Assembly (NCBI GenBank): GCA_934561055.1 | Contig: CAKTFN010000004.1 | Span: forward strand, 62,001 to 126,000 | DNA: 64,000 nucleotides | Source: an uncultured Eubacteriales bacterium | Lineage (GTDB): Bacteria; Bacillota; Clostridia; Oscillospirales; Acutalibacteraceae | Reading direction: 5' to 3' | Shown: one piece after another, positions 32,457-40,261 of the stretch | Numbering within the stretch: the first letter of the stretch is position 1 | Layout: each line of letters opens with the position of its first letter | Notes under the pieces: generated by a model | The model's database searches: none | What the model was told of the DNA's origin: nothing | Seen by the model: the letters and a program-made list of their open reading frames with translations, nothing else | Program-made: the position numbers and the translations under genes

Positions 32457-33977
32457 ATGGCAAAAAAAACAGAAGCCGCTTCTTCCGCCGAAACACCGGA
32501 AAACGAACATCCGAATAAAATCGGCATAAAAGAAGCCTCCGGCTATATGCTCGGAGATGCGGCAAACCTCTTTAACCTGACCTACATTTCAAGCTATCTC
32601 AAGGTCTTTATGACCGATGTTCTCGGAATCGCTCCGATCAAGGCCGGCGTAATGTTCATCATTACCCGCCTTTGGGACTGCATCAATGACCCGATTTGGG
32701 GCGTCATGGTTGCAAAAAAAGCACCGAGAAAAGACGGAAAGTTCAGACCGTATCTCAAAACCGTCTGTGTTCCGCTCGGACTTTCAACAATGCTTTGCTT
32801 CATGCCGTGGAACAAGCTGACGCAAAATCAGGGAATACTTCTTTTGATTTGCTATATTGCTTACATATTCTACGGAATGATGTATACCGGAATGAACATT
32901 CCGTTTGGTTCGCTCGCTTCGGTAATCACCGATGACCCGAAGGGAAGAACCCTCCTTTCAACTTTCCGTTCAATCGGTTCGGGTGTTGGCGGCGGTGTTG
33001 TTTCACTCATTGCTCCGCTTGTAATCTTCTCGGCCACAGGTGCTGTTGACGCAACAACCGGAAAGGCAATCAAGGTTGCCGACGGAACGAAGATGTGCAT
33101 CTTCGGCGTCGTCATGGGCATTCTTTCAATCGTTTTCTATCTTTGGAGTTACTTCACTACCAGGGAAAGGATTCCTTCCGAGGCCGAACCCAAGGTTGAC
33201 TTCAAAAAAACCTACGGCGGAATGCTCAAGTCCCGTCCGTTTATTACCGTTGCTCTCGCCGGTGTTCTCATAAGCGGTCAGCTTCAGTTCAACTCCTTCA
33301 ATGCATATCTTTATAAGAACTATTTCTGCAACACAAACCTTTCAGTCGTAGGTACAATCTGTAACTACCTTCCGATGGTTGTTCTCATTCTCTTTATGCC
33401 GAAGCTTGTTGCAAAGTACGGCAAGAAGGAGCTTTGCGGAAATGTTTCGATTGTTTCCGCACTTGCCGCTGTTGCAATCGCAATCCTTGCGAACAATCAG
33501 AAGTTCATTGACGTGATCAGCCCCGACAAGGGAGTTTTCCCGGCATGGCTCTTCATGGCTGCGCTTCTCATCATCGGTTTCGGTTATACATTCGTCAGCC
33601 TTACCTGCTGGGCGGTTGTTATGGACGTTATCGACTATCAGGAATATAAGACAGGGCTCAGAAGCGAAAGCGCAATCTATGCCGTTTATACTTTCTCAAG
33701 AAAGCTCGGTCAGACCATCGCCGACGCAAGCGGTCTTTTCCTTCTTGAATGGGCAAAATATGACAGCAAGACTGCCGGAATCGGTTTCATCACCGAAAAC
33801 AACACGAGCAAGAAAATCATGTTCATCTGCACGATCATTCCTGCGTTTGTTTATACCGGCGTTTGGCTTCTCATGAAGTTCGGCTATCCGCTCACAAAAG
33901 AGAAGCTTGAACCGATTTATGCTTATGTTCGCGCTCAAAGAGAAGAAGCAGAGCATGAAGGCGAACTTGCCGAATAA
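32457..33977 (+). CDS. GPH-type sugar symporter
   Basis: A 506-residue 12-helix transporter of the same family as the upstream gene but clearly diverged. A charged N-terminal tail of about 25 residues precedes the first helix; ITRLWDCINDPIWG in helix 2 and VMDVIDYQEYKTGLRSESAIYA in the second half are GPH landmarks. SD AAGGAG. It is the last host gene before the accessory island, whose inverted repeat begins 16 bp after the stop. Confidence 0.9.
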   Translation: MAKKTEAASSAETPENEHPNKIGIKEASGYMLGDAANLFNLTYISSYLKVFMTDVLGIAPIKAGVMFIITRLWDCINDPIWGVMVAKKAPRKDGKFRPYLKTVCVPLGLSTMLCFMPWNKLTQNQGILLLICYIAYIFYGMMYTGMNIPFGSLASVITDDPKGRTLLSTFRSIGSGVGGGVVSLIAPLVIFSATGAVDATTGKAIKVADGTKMCIFGVVMGILSIVFYLWSYFTTRERIPSEAEPKVDFKKTYGGMLKSRPFITVALAGVLISGQLQFNSFNAYLYKNYFCNTNLSVVGTICNYLPMVVLILFMPKLVAKYGKKELCGNVSIVSALAAVAIAILANNQKFIDVISPDKGVFPAWLFMAALLIIGFGYTFVSLTCWAVVMDVIDYQEYKTGLRSESAIYAVYTFSRKLGQTIADASGLFLLEWAKYDSKTAGIGFITENNTSKKIMFICTIIPAFVYTGVWLLMKFGYPLTKEKLEPIYAYVRAQREEAEHEGELAE

Positions 33978-33992
33978 TTTTATTTTTACTCA

Positions 33993-34031
33993 AAAAGGCC
34001 GTTTCAAAAGCATCGTACCCTTAAGGACAGT
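33993..34031 (+). repeat. Left terminal inverted repeat of the island
   Basis: A 39-bp sequence (begins AAAAGGCCG, ends AAGGACAGT) that is the inverted, 32/39 identical copy of 48097-48135. Confidence 0.75.
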
Positions 34032-34185
34032 AACTTAAAGGTGCGAGCATTGCGAAGGACAAGAGAATTGAGACAAGTTTTACGCTTCTCTCTTTTTTCT
34101 TGCCCTTTTTCTATTATTGCGGTACATTCGACTATTAAACCGACTTTGAGTACAATTATGATAGAAGCTCAAAGGAGGTAGCAAT

Positions 34186-34371
34186 ATGCGGGATAAGAAG
34201 TATTACATAGCACTTGATGATTTCGAACGGCGGGTGGTTGTGAACTGCTTGAACGAAATGCGGAACGGGCTTATTTCTGACGGTAAGTACACAGATGCGG
34301 TGGACGAGGTTTTGCTGAAAATCATTAATGCGAAACAAAAGAAATTCAAGGTAATCTACAAGGAGGCGTGA
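34186..34371 (+). CDS. Small mobile-element-associated protein
   Basis: A 61-residue hydrophilic, charged protein (MRDKKYYIALDDFERRVVV...), with SD AAAGGAGG, of a type commonly next to tnpV in clostridial transposons and integrative elements. No domain of known function is recognised. It lies 2 bp before the TnpV-like gene, a probable operon. Confidence 0.75.
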   Translation: MRDKKYYIALDDFERRVVVNCLNEMRNGLISDGKYTDAVDEVLLKIINAKQKKFKVIYKEA

Positions 34372-34373
34372 TT

Positions 34374-34754
34374 ATGGAAAAGTACATTTTTGATGAAAGG
34401 AACGGTCTTTGGTATGAACTTCAAGGTGACTATTACCTTCCGTGTTTAAAACTGCCCGAAGGAGAACAACAGCCTGTCGGCGTTTGGGGACATCGGCATT
34501 TGCGGTATATCAAACAAAATTGCAAGGTCTTTTATCTCAATCTGCTGACAAGCGGCAAGATGAACGGATACCTTGCCGACATCGACAAGCAGGCAGACGA
34601 AATGTTTTCTCAGCTCGTAAAGCAAATGGCAGAGCGTGAGGGTGTAACCGAAACGCTCAAAGCGGAAAATCAAATGGAGTGGGTGCAGAAAATGAACAAT
34701 ATCCGCAGCAGAGCCACAGAAATTATAAACAACGATTTGATTTTTACTTCTTAA
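34374..34754 (+). CDS. TnpV-like transposon-encoded protein
   Basis: A 126-residue protein with the TnpV pattern: an early W-YELQGDYYLPCL, HLRYIKQNCKVFYLNLLTSGKMN and a C-terminal amphipathic part. TnpV occurs in Tn4451-type elements; its role in transposition is not defined. The start at 34374 has AAGGAGG seven bases upstream. It supports a transposon origin of this island end. Confidence 0.85.
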   Translation: MEKYIFDERNGLWYELQGDYYLPCLKLPEGEQQPVGVWGHRHLRYIKQNCKVFYLNLLTSGKMNGYLADIDKQADEMFSQLVKQMAEREGVTETLKAENQMEWVQKMNNIRSRATEIINNDLIFTS

Positions 34755-34849
34755 TTACATTGGAGAAAAGCAGAAAATCTTTTCGTTGTGTTCTATCTAA
34801 ACATCTAAGTTCTGCCATATATATTTTCATCAAAAAACAATACATTGCT

Positions 34850-34885
34850 AAAGACCGTCAGTTCTCTAATGAGACTTGACGGTCT
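34850..34885. terminator. Hairpin terminator, copy 1 of a 36-bp direct repeat
   Basis: AAAGACCGTCA pairs with TGACGGTCT(TT) across a 14-nt loop; TTTTCG follows. It lies at the 3' side of the minus-strand HxlR gene and the plus-strand TnpV gene. The same 36 bases recur at 38656-38691. Confidence 0.75.
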
Positions 34886-34890
34886 TTTCG

Positions 34891-35226
34891 TTATTTATTA
34901 CACTTTTCTTTATAATCTTCGCCCCAATTCCACATAGCATCGAGAATAGGCTTCAAGCTCTGCCCCAATTCTGTCAGGGAGTATTCTACTCTCGGTGGAA
35001 CTTCGGCATATACCTTTCGGTTTACAAGACCGTTTTCTTCCATATCACGAAGCTGGGCAGTCAAAACCTTTTGAGAAACGCTGCCGATGGATTTTTTCAG
35101 TTCTCCAAAACGCTTTGTTCCCGGCAGTAAGTCTCGGAGTATTAAAACATTCCATTTATCACCGATTAAAGTCAGCGTTGTTTCAACCGGGCAAGCCGGC
35201 AATTCTTTGGATTTGTTATCGCTCAT
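34891..35226 (-). CDS. HxlR-family transcriptional regulator
   Basis: A 111-residue winged-helix regulator: CPVETTLTLIGDKWNVLILRDLL (Cys near residue 12 and the family signature), RFGELKKSIGSVSQKVLTAQLRDME (recognition helix), PPRVEYSLTELG wing. HxlR proteins often sense aldehydes or oxidants through the N-terminal Cys. Divergent from the SnoaL gene with a palindrome between them, so it probably controls the 35535-38675 cassette. Confidence 0.92.
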   Translation of the reverse strand: MSDNKSKELPACPVETTLTLIGDKWNVLILRDLLPGTKRFGELKKSIGSVSQKVLTAQLRDMEENGLVNRKVYAEVPPRVEYSLTELGQSLKPILDAMWNWGEDYKEKCNK

Positions 35227-35268
35227 AATAAAACCTCACAATAGTTTCTATTTGCCTCTAATATCCAT

Positions 35269-35298
35269 ATTATACTATACGCCCATAACAGAAATCAA
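35269..35298 (-). promoter_or_regulatory. HxlR gene promoter
   Basis: On the minus strand TTGATT (35298-35293), 18-bp spacer, TATAAT (35274-35269). Confidence 0.6.
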
Positions 35299-35423
35299 GT
35301 ATTTCTCCGAAAAATAAAAAAACATAAAAAATTTTTCTCGGCTTAAAAGCGGCTGAAATCCCTTTACTTACGCATTTGTTTCCTCTCGGTAACTGTCCAT
35401 TAGTTTCTTTTTAGTAACTACAC

Positions 35424-35469
35424 CACAATATTGTGCTTACTTTACAATGGGTACTGTCGCCAATATAAT
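35424..35469 (+). promoter_or_regulatory. Promoter of the ADP-ribosylation cassette with adjacent palindrome
   Basis: TTTACA (35441-35446), 17-bp spacer, TATAAT (35464-35469). A perfect 12-bp palindrome CACAATATTGTG (35424-35435) sits just upstream of the -35 box and is a candidate HxlR operator. Confidence 0.6.
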
Positions 35470-35534
35470 ATAGTCAAGAGCTACGGAGAACGGCCGCTGC
35501 GAAGCTCGAAGCAAATTCGAAGGAGCAATCCAAA

Positions 35535-36368
35535 ATGAACATTTTTAAGAAAATTTTCGGCAACAGCCACAATGATAACAGGGAGGAAACTAAAATGACA
35601 AACACACAGAAAGCACTTGAGCTTATCAACACATTCGCAACTGGTAATACCGAGAAAGCGACCGAACTTCTTGCAGAAGGCTACATTCAGCACAACCTTG
35701 CATACGGGACAGGGCGTGACGCCTTTGTCGGTTCAGTTGCATATCTTGCTTCCGCTCCGGTTAAGACAACCGTAAACAATATCCGTGTCTTTGAGGACGG
35801 TAACAAGGTTTTCTTGCAGACCGTTTACAACTTTGCAGGTGCGGGTGAACAGGTTGCTTTTGACATTTTCCGCTTTGATGAAAACGGTAAGATTGCAGAG
35901 CATTGGGATAACCTTGCCGCAAAAGCAGAACCGAATTCGTCCGGCAGAACACAGATTAACGGCACTTTGGAAATTAAAGACCTTGACAAAACCGAAGCAA
36001 ACCGTGAGGTCGTAAAGAGCTTCCTTTACGATGTTATGCAGGGAAATCGTTCCGAGAAAACACCCGATTATTTTGACGGTGATACCTACCTTCAGCATAA
36101 CACAGGAATCGCAGACGGTTTATCTGGTTTAGGTGCTGCACTTGCTGCTCTTGCAGAGCAAAACATTCAGATGATTTACACTACCGTTCATCAGGTGCTT
36201 GCACAGGGCAACTTCGTACTTGCAGTCAGCGAAGGAACCTTTGGCGGCGCTCCTACCTCTTACTATGACCTTTGGAGAGTTGAGAACGGCAAAATTGCAG
36301 AACATTGGGATGTAATGGAGACTATTGCCGATAAATCAACTTGGCAGAATCAGAACGGCAAGTTCTGA
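35535..36368 (+). CDS. Tandem SnoaL-like (NTF2-fold) protein
   Basis: This 277-residue protein contains two SnoaL-like domains (about 24-140 and 155-270), each with an E/D-YxQHN-type strand (AEGYIQHN, GDTYLQHN) and the KIAEHWD ending, so an internal duplication. SnoaL-like folds bind small ligands or act as isomerases or hydrolases; no specific reaction can be assigned. SD GGAGG-like before 35535; an in-frame ATG at 35595 with SD GGGAGG is equally possible and would drop a 20-residue basic segment. First gene of the cassette. Confidence 0.85.
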   Translation: MNIFKKIFGNSHNDNREETKMTNTQKALELINTFATGNTEKATELLAEGYIQHNLAYGTGRDAFVGSVAYLASAPVKTTVNNIRVFEDGNKVFLQTVYNFAGAGEQVAFDIFRFDENGKIAEHWDNLAAKAEPNSSGRTQINGTLEIKDLDKTEANREVVKSFLYDVMQGNRSEKTPDYFDGDTYLQHNTGIADGLSGLGAALAALAEQNIQMIYTTVHQVLAQGNFVLAVSEGTFGGAPTSYYDLWRVENGKIAEHWDVMETIADKSTWQNQNGKF

Positions 36369-36439
36369 ATATAACAATCGAAAGCCACGCAAGCGGTTTG
36401 TTTTGCGTGGCTTTCCCTACCGTAACGAGGAGGTACGAA

Positions 36440-37053
36440 ATGGACTACCTGAAATATCTTGTTGAGAAATACATTCAACCGTAATGGCAACTGTGGACAA
36501 GAGCGGTTTGCCTGTCACCTGTGATATTGATATGATGGACTATGATGAAAACGAGCTGTATTTTTTAACGGCAAAGGGCAAGAACCTCTATGAGCGATTA
36601 AAGCAAAAAGGATATGTTGCTCTGACCGGGATGAAAGGTAACGACACATTGTCCTGTGTTGCCGTTTCTGTCAGCGGCAAGGCTCAGGAAATCGGGAGCG
36701 AACCGCTCGACATCTTGTTTGAGAAAAATACCTATATGAAAGAAATCTATCCGACAAAAGAGACCCGCAAGGCTCTTACCGTATTTCGCATTTATGAGGG
36801 AAACGGCGAATGGTTCGACCTTTCCAAAAAGCCCATTGAGCGAGATTCCTTTACTTTTGGGGACGGTCAAGAAATAAATGAGGGATATGAGATTGGCGAT
36901 AACTGCGTCGGCTGTAAAGCGTGTGAAACGGGTTGCCCGCAAAACTGCATTGATTTTGGAACAGTTCCGGCTAAAATTATTCAGAACAACTGCCTGCATT
37001 GCGGAAACTGTATGACCGTATGCTCCAATAATGCAATTATCAAAAGAGGATAA
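36440..37053 (+). pseudogene. Frameshifted pyridoxamine-oxidase-like / ferredoxin fusion
   Basis: The ATG at 36440 (SD GAGGAGG) runs 14 codons (MDYLKYLVEKYIQP) to a TAA at 36482. The +1 frame continues the expected family sequence (IHSTVMATVDKSGLPVTC...), so one base, probably an A in the GAGAAAT run, has been lost. The stop overlaps an ATG (TAATG, 36484), so the remaining 189 residues could be made by re-initiation. They comprise a pyridoxamine 5'-phosphate oxidase-type flavin domain (to about 125) and two 4Fe-4S motifs (CVGCKACETGCPQNC and CLHCGNCMTVC). Confidence 0.8.
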
Positions 37054-37057
37054 GACT

Positions 37058-37831
37058 ATGACACAAGCCGAGAAAAGAGAGTATTTAATCAAAGAGCTTT
37101 TGAAGGAGTCGTCTGAATACAAAGAGATTAAAATCCCGACAAACGAAACGGAGCAGAAAAATCTCCTTCGTTCGCTTTTTAATATCCGTATGCCTTTACC
37201 TGTCAGCGATGATTTTATTACCATACAGGACGAGTATCTTCGTGAGGAAACAAGGAAAAAAGGTATTATCAATCTTGAAGATTTAGAGCCGATTCAGCCG
37301 GACATTTATTTATGGCAGGGAGATATTACAACCCTTGACTGTGACGCTATCGTAAACGCTGCCAATCCCCAAATGCTCGGTTGCTTCTGCCCCTGTCACG
37401 GATGTATCGACAATGCTATACACACCTTTGCGGGGGTTCAGCTACGACTCAAATGTGCAGAAATCAGAAATGAGCAGGGACACAAAGAAGAAGCGGGCAA
37501 GGCAAAAATAACACCGGCGTACAATTTGCCATGTAAATATGTACTGCACACGGTCGGTCCGATTGTGTGCGGAGGTTTGACACGGCAGGACTGTGATTTA
37601 CTTACTTCCTGCTACCGCTCCTGTCTGGCGCTTGCAGAGCAAAACGGCATAAAAAGCATTGCTTTCTGCTGTATATCAACGGGAGAGTTTCATTTTCCGA
37701 ATGATACAGCCGCAAAAATTGCAATCAAAACAGTAAAAGACTTTATGAGACATTCACAAAGCAAAATTAAGGTGGTATTCAATGTTTTCAAAAATACAGA
37801 CTACGAAATCTACCGAGAGCTTCTCGGATGA
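37058..37831 (+). CDS. Zinc-type macrodomain protein, probable ADP-ribosyl hydrolase
   Basis: A 257-residue protein; an N-terminal helical part (1-75) precedes a macrodomain. The ADP-ribose loop is IVNAANPQMLGCFCPCHGC (99-116); the Cys/His set (C109, C111, C113, H114, C116) replaces the usual Gly-rich loop and marks the zinc-macro group found next to SirTM sirtuins. HTVGPIV and ISTGEFHFP form the second loop. It would remove ADP-ribose from targets modified by the adjacent sirtuin. SD AGAGGA. Its 3' end overlaps the sirtuin gene by 50 bp. Confidence 0.92.
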   Translation: MTQAEKREYLIKELLKESSEYKEIKIPTNETEQKNLLRSLFNIRMPLPVSDDFITIQDEYLREETRKKGIINLEDLEPIQPDIYLWQGDITTLDCDAIVNAANPQMLGCFCPCHGCIDNAIHTFAGVQLRLKCAEIRNEQGHKEEAGKAKITPAYNLPCKYVLHTVGPIVCGGLTRQDCDLLTSCYRSCLALAEQNGIKSIAFCCISTGEFHFPNDTAAKIAIKTVKDFMRHSQSKIKVVFNVFKNTDYEIYRELLG

Positions 37832-38675
37832 TATTAAAAGATTGAAGAATGAAATCGACACGGCAGACGCTATTGTAATAGGTGCCGGAGCAGGTCTGTC
37901 CGCTTCGGCAGGCTTTGATTATGCCGGTGAACGATTCGAGAAGTATTTTTCGGACTTTCACCAAAAATACGGCTTTGAGGATATGTATTCGGGCGGTTTC
38001 TACCCTTATGACACCTTAGAGGAATACTGGGCGTGGTGGTCAAGGCATATTCTTGTAAACCGCTATGACTGTCCGGTCGGTAAACCGTACAGTGATTTAC
38101 TGAAACTTGTAAAAGATAAGGATTATTTTGTGCTAACCACCAATGTTGACCATCAGTTTCAGCGAGCGGGCTTTGACAAAAAGCGGCTATTCTATACACA
38201 GGGCGATTACGGCTTATGGCAATGCTCCAAGCCTTGCCACGATAAAACTTATGATAATGAAGAATTTGTCAGAGCAATGGCAGAGCAGCAAAAGAATATG
38301 AAAATACCTGCTGAATTGATACCGAAATGTCCTGTCTGCGGCGCACCTATGACAATGAATCTGAGATGTGATAATTCTTTTGTGCAGGACAAGGGTTGGT
38401 ACAAAGCGGCGAACCGCTATGAGGATTTTATCCGCCGCCACAGCAATTACCATATCCTGTTTTTAGAACTCGGCGTGGGAATGAATACGCCGGTTATTAT
38501 AAAATATCCGTTTTGGCAGAGGGCGGCTCAGAATTCAAACACCGTATATGCCTGCATAAATCTTATAGAAAACTATTGTCCAAAAGAAATAGCAGAGCAA
38601 TCCGTTTGCCTTCAAGGGGACATAGGAAATATTCTAAATACGATAACAGAAACGGAAAGACCGTCAGTTCTCTAA
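37782..38675 (+). CDS. SirTM (class M) sirtuin, probable protein ADP-ribosyltransferase
   Basis: A 297-residue NAD-dependent Sir2-fold enzyme: GAGAGLSASAGFDYAG (34-49), TTNVDHQF (119-126) and a zinc knuckle C148-x3-C152 ... CPVC. Where ordinary sirtuins have the catalytic His, the sequence is YTQGDYG (Gln140), the hallmark of class M sirtuins, which ADP-ribosylate proteins instead of deacetylating. SD AAGGTGG lies inside the macrodomain gene. Characterised SirTM modify lipoylated GcvH-L, but neither gcvH-L nor lplA is here, so the target is open. The 3' end lies within the 36-bp repeat. Confidence 0.92.
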   Translation: MFSKIQTTKSTESFSDDIKRLKNEIDTADAIVIGAGAGLSASAGFDYAGERFEKYFSDFHQKYGFEDMYSGGFYPYDTLEEYWAWWSRHILVNRYDCPVGKPYSDLLKLVKDKDYFVLTTNVDHQFQRAGFDKKRLFYTQGDYGLWQCSKPCHDKTYDNEEFVRAMAEQQKNMKIPAELIPKCPVCGAPMTMNLRCDNSFVQDKGWYKAANRYEDFIRRHSNYHILFLELGVGMNTPVIIKYPFWQRAAQNSNTVYACINLIENYCPKEIAEQSVCLQGDIGNILNTITETERPSVL

Positions 38676-38691
38676 TGAGACTTGACGGTCT
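38656..38691. repeat. Hairpin, copy 2 of a 36-bp direct repeat
   Basis: Identical over 36 bp to 34850-34885. It overlaps the last codons of the sirtuin gene (which stops inside the loop) and likely terminates it; on the other strand it could end the redox operon. The two copies bracket HxlR through sirtuin. Confidence 0.8.
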
Positions 38692-38769
38692 GATTTTGTA
38701 TTATGCTCTATTTATTAAACTTTTTCTCGGAAATTTCAAGTGCAAACGGAGCACTTCCTTAACAAAAGA

Positions 38770-38883
38770 TTATTTTGCTTTTTCAAGCCTTGCCGAAAAG
38801 TCACCTTCCATACTGTCTATAAACCAAGTCCCAAGCCCTAATGCGGGAATTGTTATCCCTTTGCTTAAAATTTGATATTCCAT
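38770..38883 (-). pseudogene. Truncated aldo/keto reductase N-terminus
   Basis: A 37-codon frame (MEYQILSKGITIPALGLGTWF..., TAA at 38770) matches the first strand and turn of aldo/keto reductases (compare NNGVKMPVLGFGTY in the 42343 gene) and then stops. The start is coupled to the preceding gene by TAATG (38885-38881). The rest of the enzyme is absent, replaced by the 38656 repeat side, so it is a deletion remnant. Confidence 0.65.
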
Positions 38884-39572
38884 TATGTTTCTTCCGTTTT
38901 CTGCTTAAACTTCCGTATGAGTTTTGTGCCGTAGTGGGCGATAAAGATACAAAGTCCCATCAGCGCAAGATAATCTATGTAAAACAAAATTTTCGGTTCG
39001 TTGTAATCCAAAAACACAAACTCGCTTTTCAAAAACAGATAGGTTAGAAAATCTCTGCCGATAAATACCCATACACCATATCCGGCGATAGCTAATCCTA
39101 TGATAAAAGCGATGATACTGCGGTTTTTAGCCTTGCTTTTTATCCCTGCCGCTTTTCGGAACATTCCTAATATCATATTCCAATGAAGTCCCAAATGTAA
39201 GCTCATCAACAGAAAGCCCCAATATGCGCCGAGAATATGAAGCCGGCGTGCCAAAGACATACCGCCGTTTATGGGTAAAAAGTCAAACACATAACGGGAC
39301 ATCACAATACCGCTGTACATTTGCATGAGCATTGCAAGCAAGACGAGCAAATCAATACAAAGCGTTACGGTACGAACTGCGGTGTATTTTCCCTTGAAAA
39401 TGCCTCTGTACCAGCTAAAATTAAGAATATGGTGAGCGATAAAAAGGAAGAACATTCCCGCCCCAATCCATTCATGCGCTGTTTTGCCCCAAAGCTGATA
39501 GCCCATTAAAAAGAGCAGCAGCACCGTCATCATGATGTCAACTATGAATTTTAAGACTGCTTTCGGTTTCAT
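38883..39572 (-). CDS. DUF4405 flavinylation-associated membrane cytochrome
   Basis: A 229-residue protein with about six membrane helices. Histidines at FIAHHILNFSW and RLHILGAYWGFLLMSLHLGLHW are placed as b-type haem ligands of the DUF4405/cytochrome b561-like family, which passes electrons from quinols or NADH systems to extracytoplasmic flavins. Overlaps the preceding gene by ATGA (39569-39572). It is the only membrane electron carrier of the island and may serve the exported flavodoxins. Confidence 0.85.
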   Translation of the reverse strand: MKPKAVLKFIVDIMMTVLLLFLMGYQLWGKTAHEWIGAGMFFLFIAHHILNFSWYRGIFKGKYTAVRTVTLCIDLLVLLAMLMQMYSGIVMSRYVFDFLPINGGMSLARRLHILGAYWGFLLMSLHLGLHWNMILGMFRKAAGIKSKAKNRSIIAFIIGLAIAGYGVWVFIGRDFLTYLFLKSEFVFLDYNEPKILFYIDYLALMGLCIFIAHYGTKLIRKFKQKTEET

Positions 39573-40246
39573 GCCTCCACCGCCCTTTTAACACAGGCAA
39601 TGGCGTTCAAACTGCGGGGATAGCCGATATAAGGCAGGCACTGCAAAACCACCTTGATAAGAAAGTCCTTGTCATTTCCCATATTCATATTACCCTTTGA
39701 ATGGGCAATTAACTGGGGTTCACAACCGCCCTGCGCCATAAGAAAGCAAAAAGTGATAAGCTCACGCTCCGAGAGGGAAATCCCCTTTCGGGTATAGTAA
39801 TCCCCGAAGCAGTTTGCCGCAAGCAGACGGTTGATCTGTCCCGCTTTCCAAGCCTCTTTCATATGCTCACCAAAGATTTCCGCCTGTGCTTCAATTCCTT
39901 TTTCAAGCCGGTTTTCAAGGGTAGTGGTGGCTTGCCCGTCAAGGGGCAACGGAATCTTTTTCTCTGAAAAAACTTCGTTGGTACAGTTCAGGAACGGTAG
40001 CATTCTGCCGTAGCCTAAATAATCGGTTGCCTGATAGACGATTTCTTTTACCATTACCGGCGCGAACCCGTTTTCCAGTGCTTCCCTGAGTATTTCCTTG
40101 TAGGCGTCTATGCCGCCACAGCCGATCAGCGTCGCCAAAATCGCCATATAGTGCGTCTTTGCGTCTAACTCTTTCTGTGTAACCTCGGTAAAGGCAAAGT
40201 GCTCAAAACGCTCTGTAAATTCCGGGTCGGTGATATGCAAATCCAT
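39569..40246 (-). CDS. Carboxymuconolactone decarboxylase (AhpD-like) family protein, double domain
   Basis: A 225-residue alpha-helical protein with two CMD repeats (about 25-105 and 130-215), each with an A-x-GG/C-x2-H-like helix (ATLIGCGGIDAYKEIL; MAQGGCEPQLIAHSKGNMNMG). The family includes decarboxylases and AhpD-like peroxide-reducing partners; Cys positions are compatible with a redox role but CxxC is missing. SD AAAGGAG. Common in aldo/keto reductase-flavodoxin clusters; the reaction is not assigned. Confidence 0.85.
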   Translation of the reverse strand: MDLHITDPEFTERFEHFAFTEVTQKELDAKTHYMAILATLIGCGGIDAYKEILREALENGFAPVMVKEIVYQATDYLGYGRMLPFLNCTNEVFSEKKIPLPLDGQATTTLENRLEKGIEAQAEIFGEHMKEAWKAGQINRLLAANCFGDYYTRKGISLSERELITFCFLMAQGGCEPQLIAHSKGNMNMGNDKDFLIKVVLQCLPYIGYPRSLNAIACVKRAVEA

Positions 40247-40261
40247 TTTTCGTCGCTCCTT

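Noticed and set aside
34021..34130. AGAGA/TCTCT hairpin with T run inside the left island end as a possible small RNA
   Set aside because: The stem is short with a long loop and no promoter was found; not enough for a call.
34850..38691. The 36-bp direct repeats as att sites of an integrating cassette
   Set aside because: They are hairpin terminators and no integrase is present; duplication by recombination between terminators is simpler.
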